A stretch of 64,000 nucleotides of DNA, from the NCBI GenBank assembly GCA_015099395.1, contig AP024096.1, positions 8,287,485 to 8,351,484 on the forward strand. Direction: 5' to 3'. The position numbers and the translations under genes are program-made. Shown piece by piece: positions 63,237-64,000 of this stretch (position 1 is the stretch's first letter; each line of letters opens with the position of its first letter). The stretch comes from Ktedonobacteria bacterium brp13 (lineage in GTDB: Bacteria; Chloroflexota; Ktedonobacteria; Ktedonobacterales; Ktedonobacteraceae). The notes beneath the pieces were generated by a model. That model was not told where the DNA came from, did not search any database, and saw only the letters and a list, made by a program, of their open reading frames with translations.

Positions 63237-63378
63237 GGGAAAAGGTATGGAGGGGGAGTAGCGCTTCAGGTTATACTCTGGTCAAGGATGGTGATTTACG
63301 TTATACTAGTAGTAACAGGACACTGCTTAGGAATACTCGTCCTCGCAGATCATAAACCATTCTTAGAGGAAAATTGCT

Positions 63379-64000
63379 ATGGATAGTTCTCTTCATAGTG
63401 CTAATCTCACCGCAGACGATATTAAGAATATTGCCCCTGCGGCAGACGAGGTAGACGCTAGAGAAGCCAGAGTCGAAGAAGAAGAGCATCACATCCACTT
63501 GCCCAATCCGAGCGCATGGCCAGTACTTTTATGTGTGGCTATTCTCATGGCAGTGGTAGGGATATTATTTATTCCCGACGCCCCCTGGTTGACGATTGTC
63601 AGCGTTCCCCTCATTATCGTTGGTATAATGGGATGGGCACTCGAAGACCCTTCTGCCCACCGTAAGGTGGAATATGTGACCTCCCCTGAGATTGTGGGTG
63701 AACTAGCGAAGTTTCAAATCGGCCAGGAGGTTCTCGATAGAGATGGTGAGGAGTTAGGTACCATAGAGGCTCGTGTCGGACGCTATGTGCTGGTTGGACA
63801 TGGTGGTCTCTCGCTGAAGGTCTTCTATGTGCCACCTCAATTTATTGAGAATGCCATTCAGAATAATGTCGTGCGTCTCAATGTTTCCATGACCGACCTG
63901 TTAAAGCGGGGTCTCGATCGTGTGCCGGACGACCTTTATGACGAAACACCTGAGCCTGGTATACCCCAGCCTCAGGTGAAAGGTGTGCCGATGTTCGCAC
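63379..64000 (+). CDS. Two-TM membrane protein with PRC-barrel-like domain (partial, runs off the right edge)
   Basis: ATG 63379 (TAGAGGAAAA upstream) opens a frame to the window end, 207 residues so far. An acidic N-terminus with EEEEHHIHLPNPSAWP leads to two adjacent membrane helices (about residues 48-66 and 71-87). LPNPSxWP before the first helix resembles the small subunit IV of Chloroflexota and actinobacterial cytochrome c oxidases, so a link to a terminal oxidase is possible. A cytoplasmic PRC-barrel-like domain follows (FQIGQEVLDRDGEELGTIEA, VFYVPPQFIENA), as in DUF2171 proteins. The C-terminus is not seen. Confidence 0.6.
   Translation, partial: MDSSLHSANLTADDIKNIAPAADEVDAREARVEEEEHHIHLPNPSAWPVLLCVAILMAVVGILFIPDAPWLTIVSVPLIIVGIMGWALEDPSAHRKVEYVTSPEIVGELAKFQIGQEVLDRDGEELGTIEARVGRYVLVGHGGLSLKVFYVPPQFIENAIQNNVVRLNVSMTDLLKRGLDRVPDDLYDETPEPGIPQPQVKGVPMFA

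Overview
The window is a 64 kb piece of a bacterial chromosome with roughly 50% GC. The gene content suggests a soil or filamentous member of the Chloroflexota, most likely Ktedonobacteria-like. This is an inference from several traits: a giant SARP-type regulator with a DUF6788-like N-terminus, a ChrB-N protein, a PduO-type adenosyltransferase, large low-complexity secreted proteins and a TnsA-type transposon remnant. No rRNA, tRNA or CRISPR array is visible.

Layout. 1-6.9 kb (minus strand): the start of a flippase-like membrane protein, a sugar-nucleotide epimerase, a GT4 and a GT2 glycosyltransferase, and a 919-residue membrane-anchored surface protein. 7.1-12.3 kb (minus): two tandem, diverged Eco57I-type N6-adenine methyltransferases. 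12.6-13.4 kb: a membrane-anchored FKBP-type isomerase. 13.6-23.2 kb (plus): a pyrimidine block of uracil permease, pyrB, carA, carB, pyrE and pyrF. Both the permease and pyrB are preceded by a strong promoter, a leader peptide ORF of about 50 codons and a hairpin-plus-T-run in which the leader ORF ends. This is the architecture of E. coli pyrL/pyrBI attenuation. 23.6-25.1 kb: a secreted Asn/Gly/Thr-rich protein. 25.2-28.05 kb: a decayed Tn7-like element. Repeated 20-bp putative transposase-binding sites lie in inverted orientation at both ends, a broken tnsA-like gene starts just inside the right end, and an intact erythromycin-esterase-family gene is the cargo.

28.3-38.5 kb: argS and acs (minus), then a ChrB-N protein, a small membrane peptide, a hypothetical, a cobalamin adenosyltransferase, and an ECF sigma factor with its membrane anti-sigma-like partner. 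38.5-43.0 kb: a 1,500-residue SARP/AAA/TPR regulator that overlaps the anti-sigma gene tail to tail. 43.3-47.5 kb: recD2, a sufU/iscU-type scaffold, a uracil-DNA-glycosylase-superfamily gene and a flavin reductase. 47.75-50.8 kb: a cobalamin riboswitch followed by a btuCD-type importer. 50.9-53.9 kb: map with an XRE regulator, a MoaD/ThiS-fold protein without its C-terminal Gly-Gly, and an alpha/beta hydrolase.

54.1-60.2 kb (plus): Pho-box-like repeats, pstS, pstC, pstA, a small protein resembling a transposase C-terminal barrel, pstB, a PhoB-type regulator and a second PhoB-like protein with a degenerate receiver. 60.4-60.7 kb holds the truncated N-terminus of a bacterial nitric oxide synthase. 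The window ends with a coiled-coil protein, a GNAT acetyltransferase and the start of a two-helix membrane protein with a PRC-barrel-like domain.

The most interesting points are the twin pyrL-like leaders, the Tn7-like remnant carrying an esterase, the NOS remnant, the transposase-like small protein inside the pst operon, and a three-copy hairpin repeat family found just upstream of genes.
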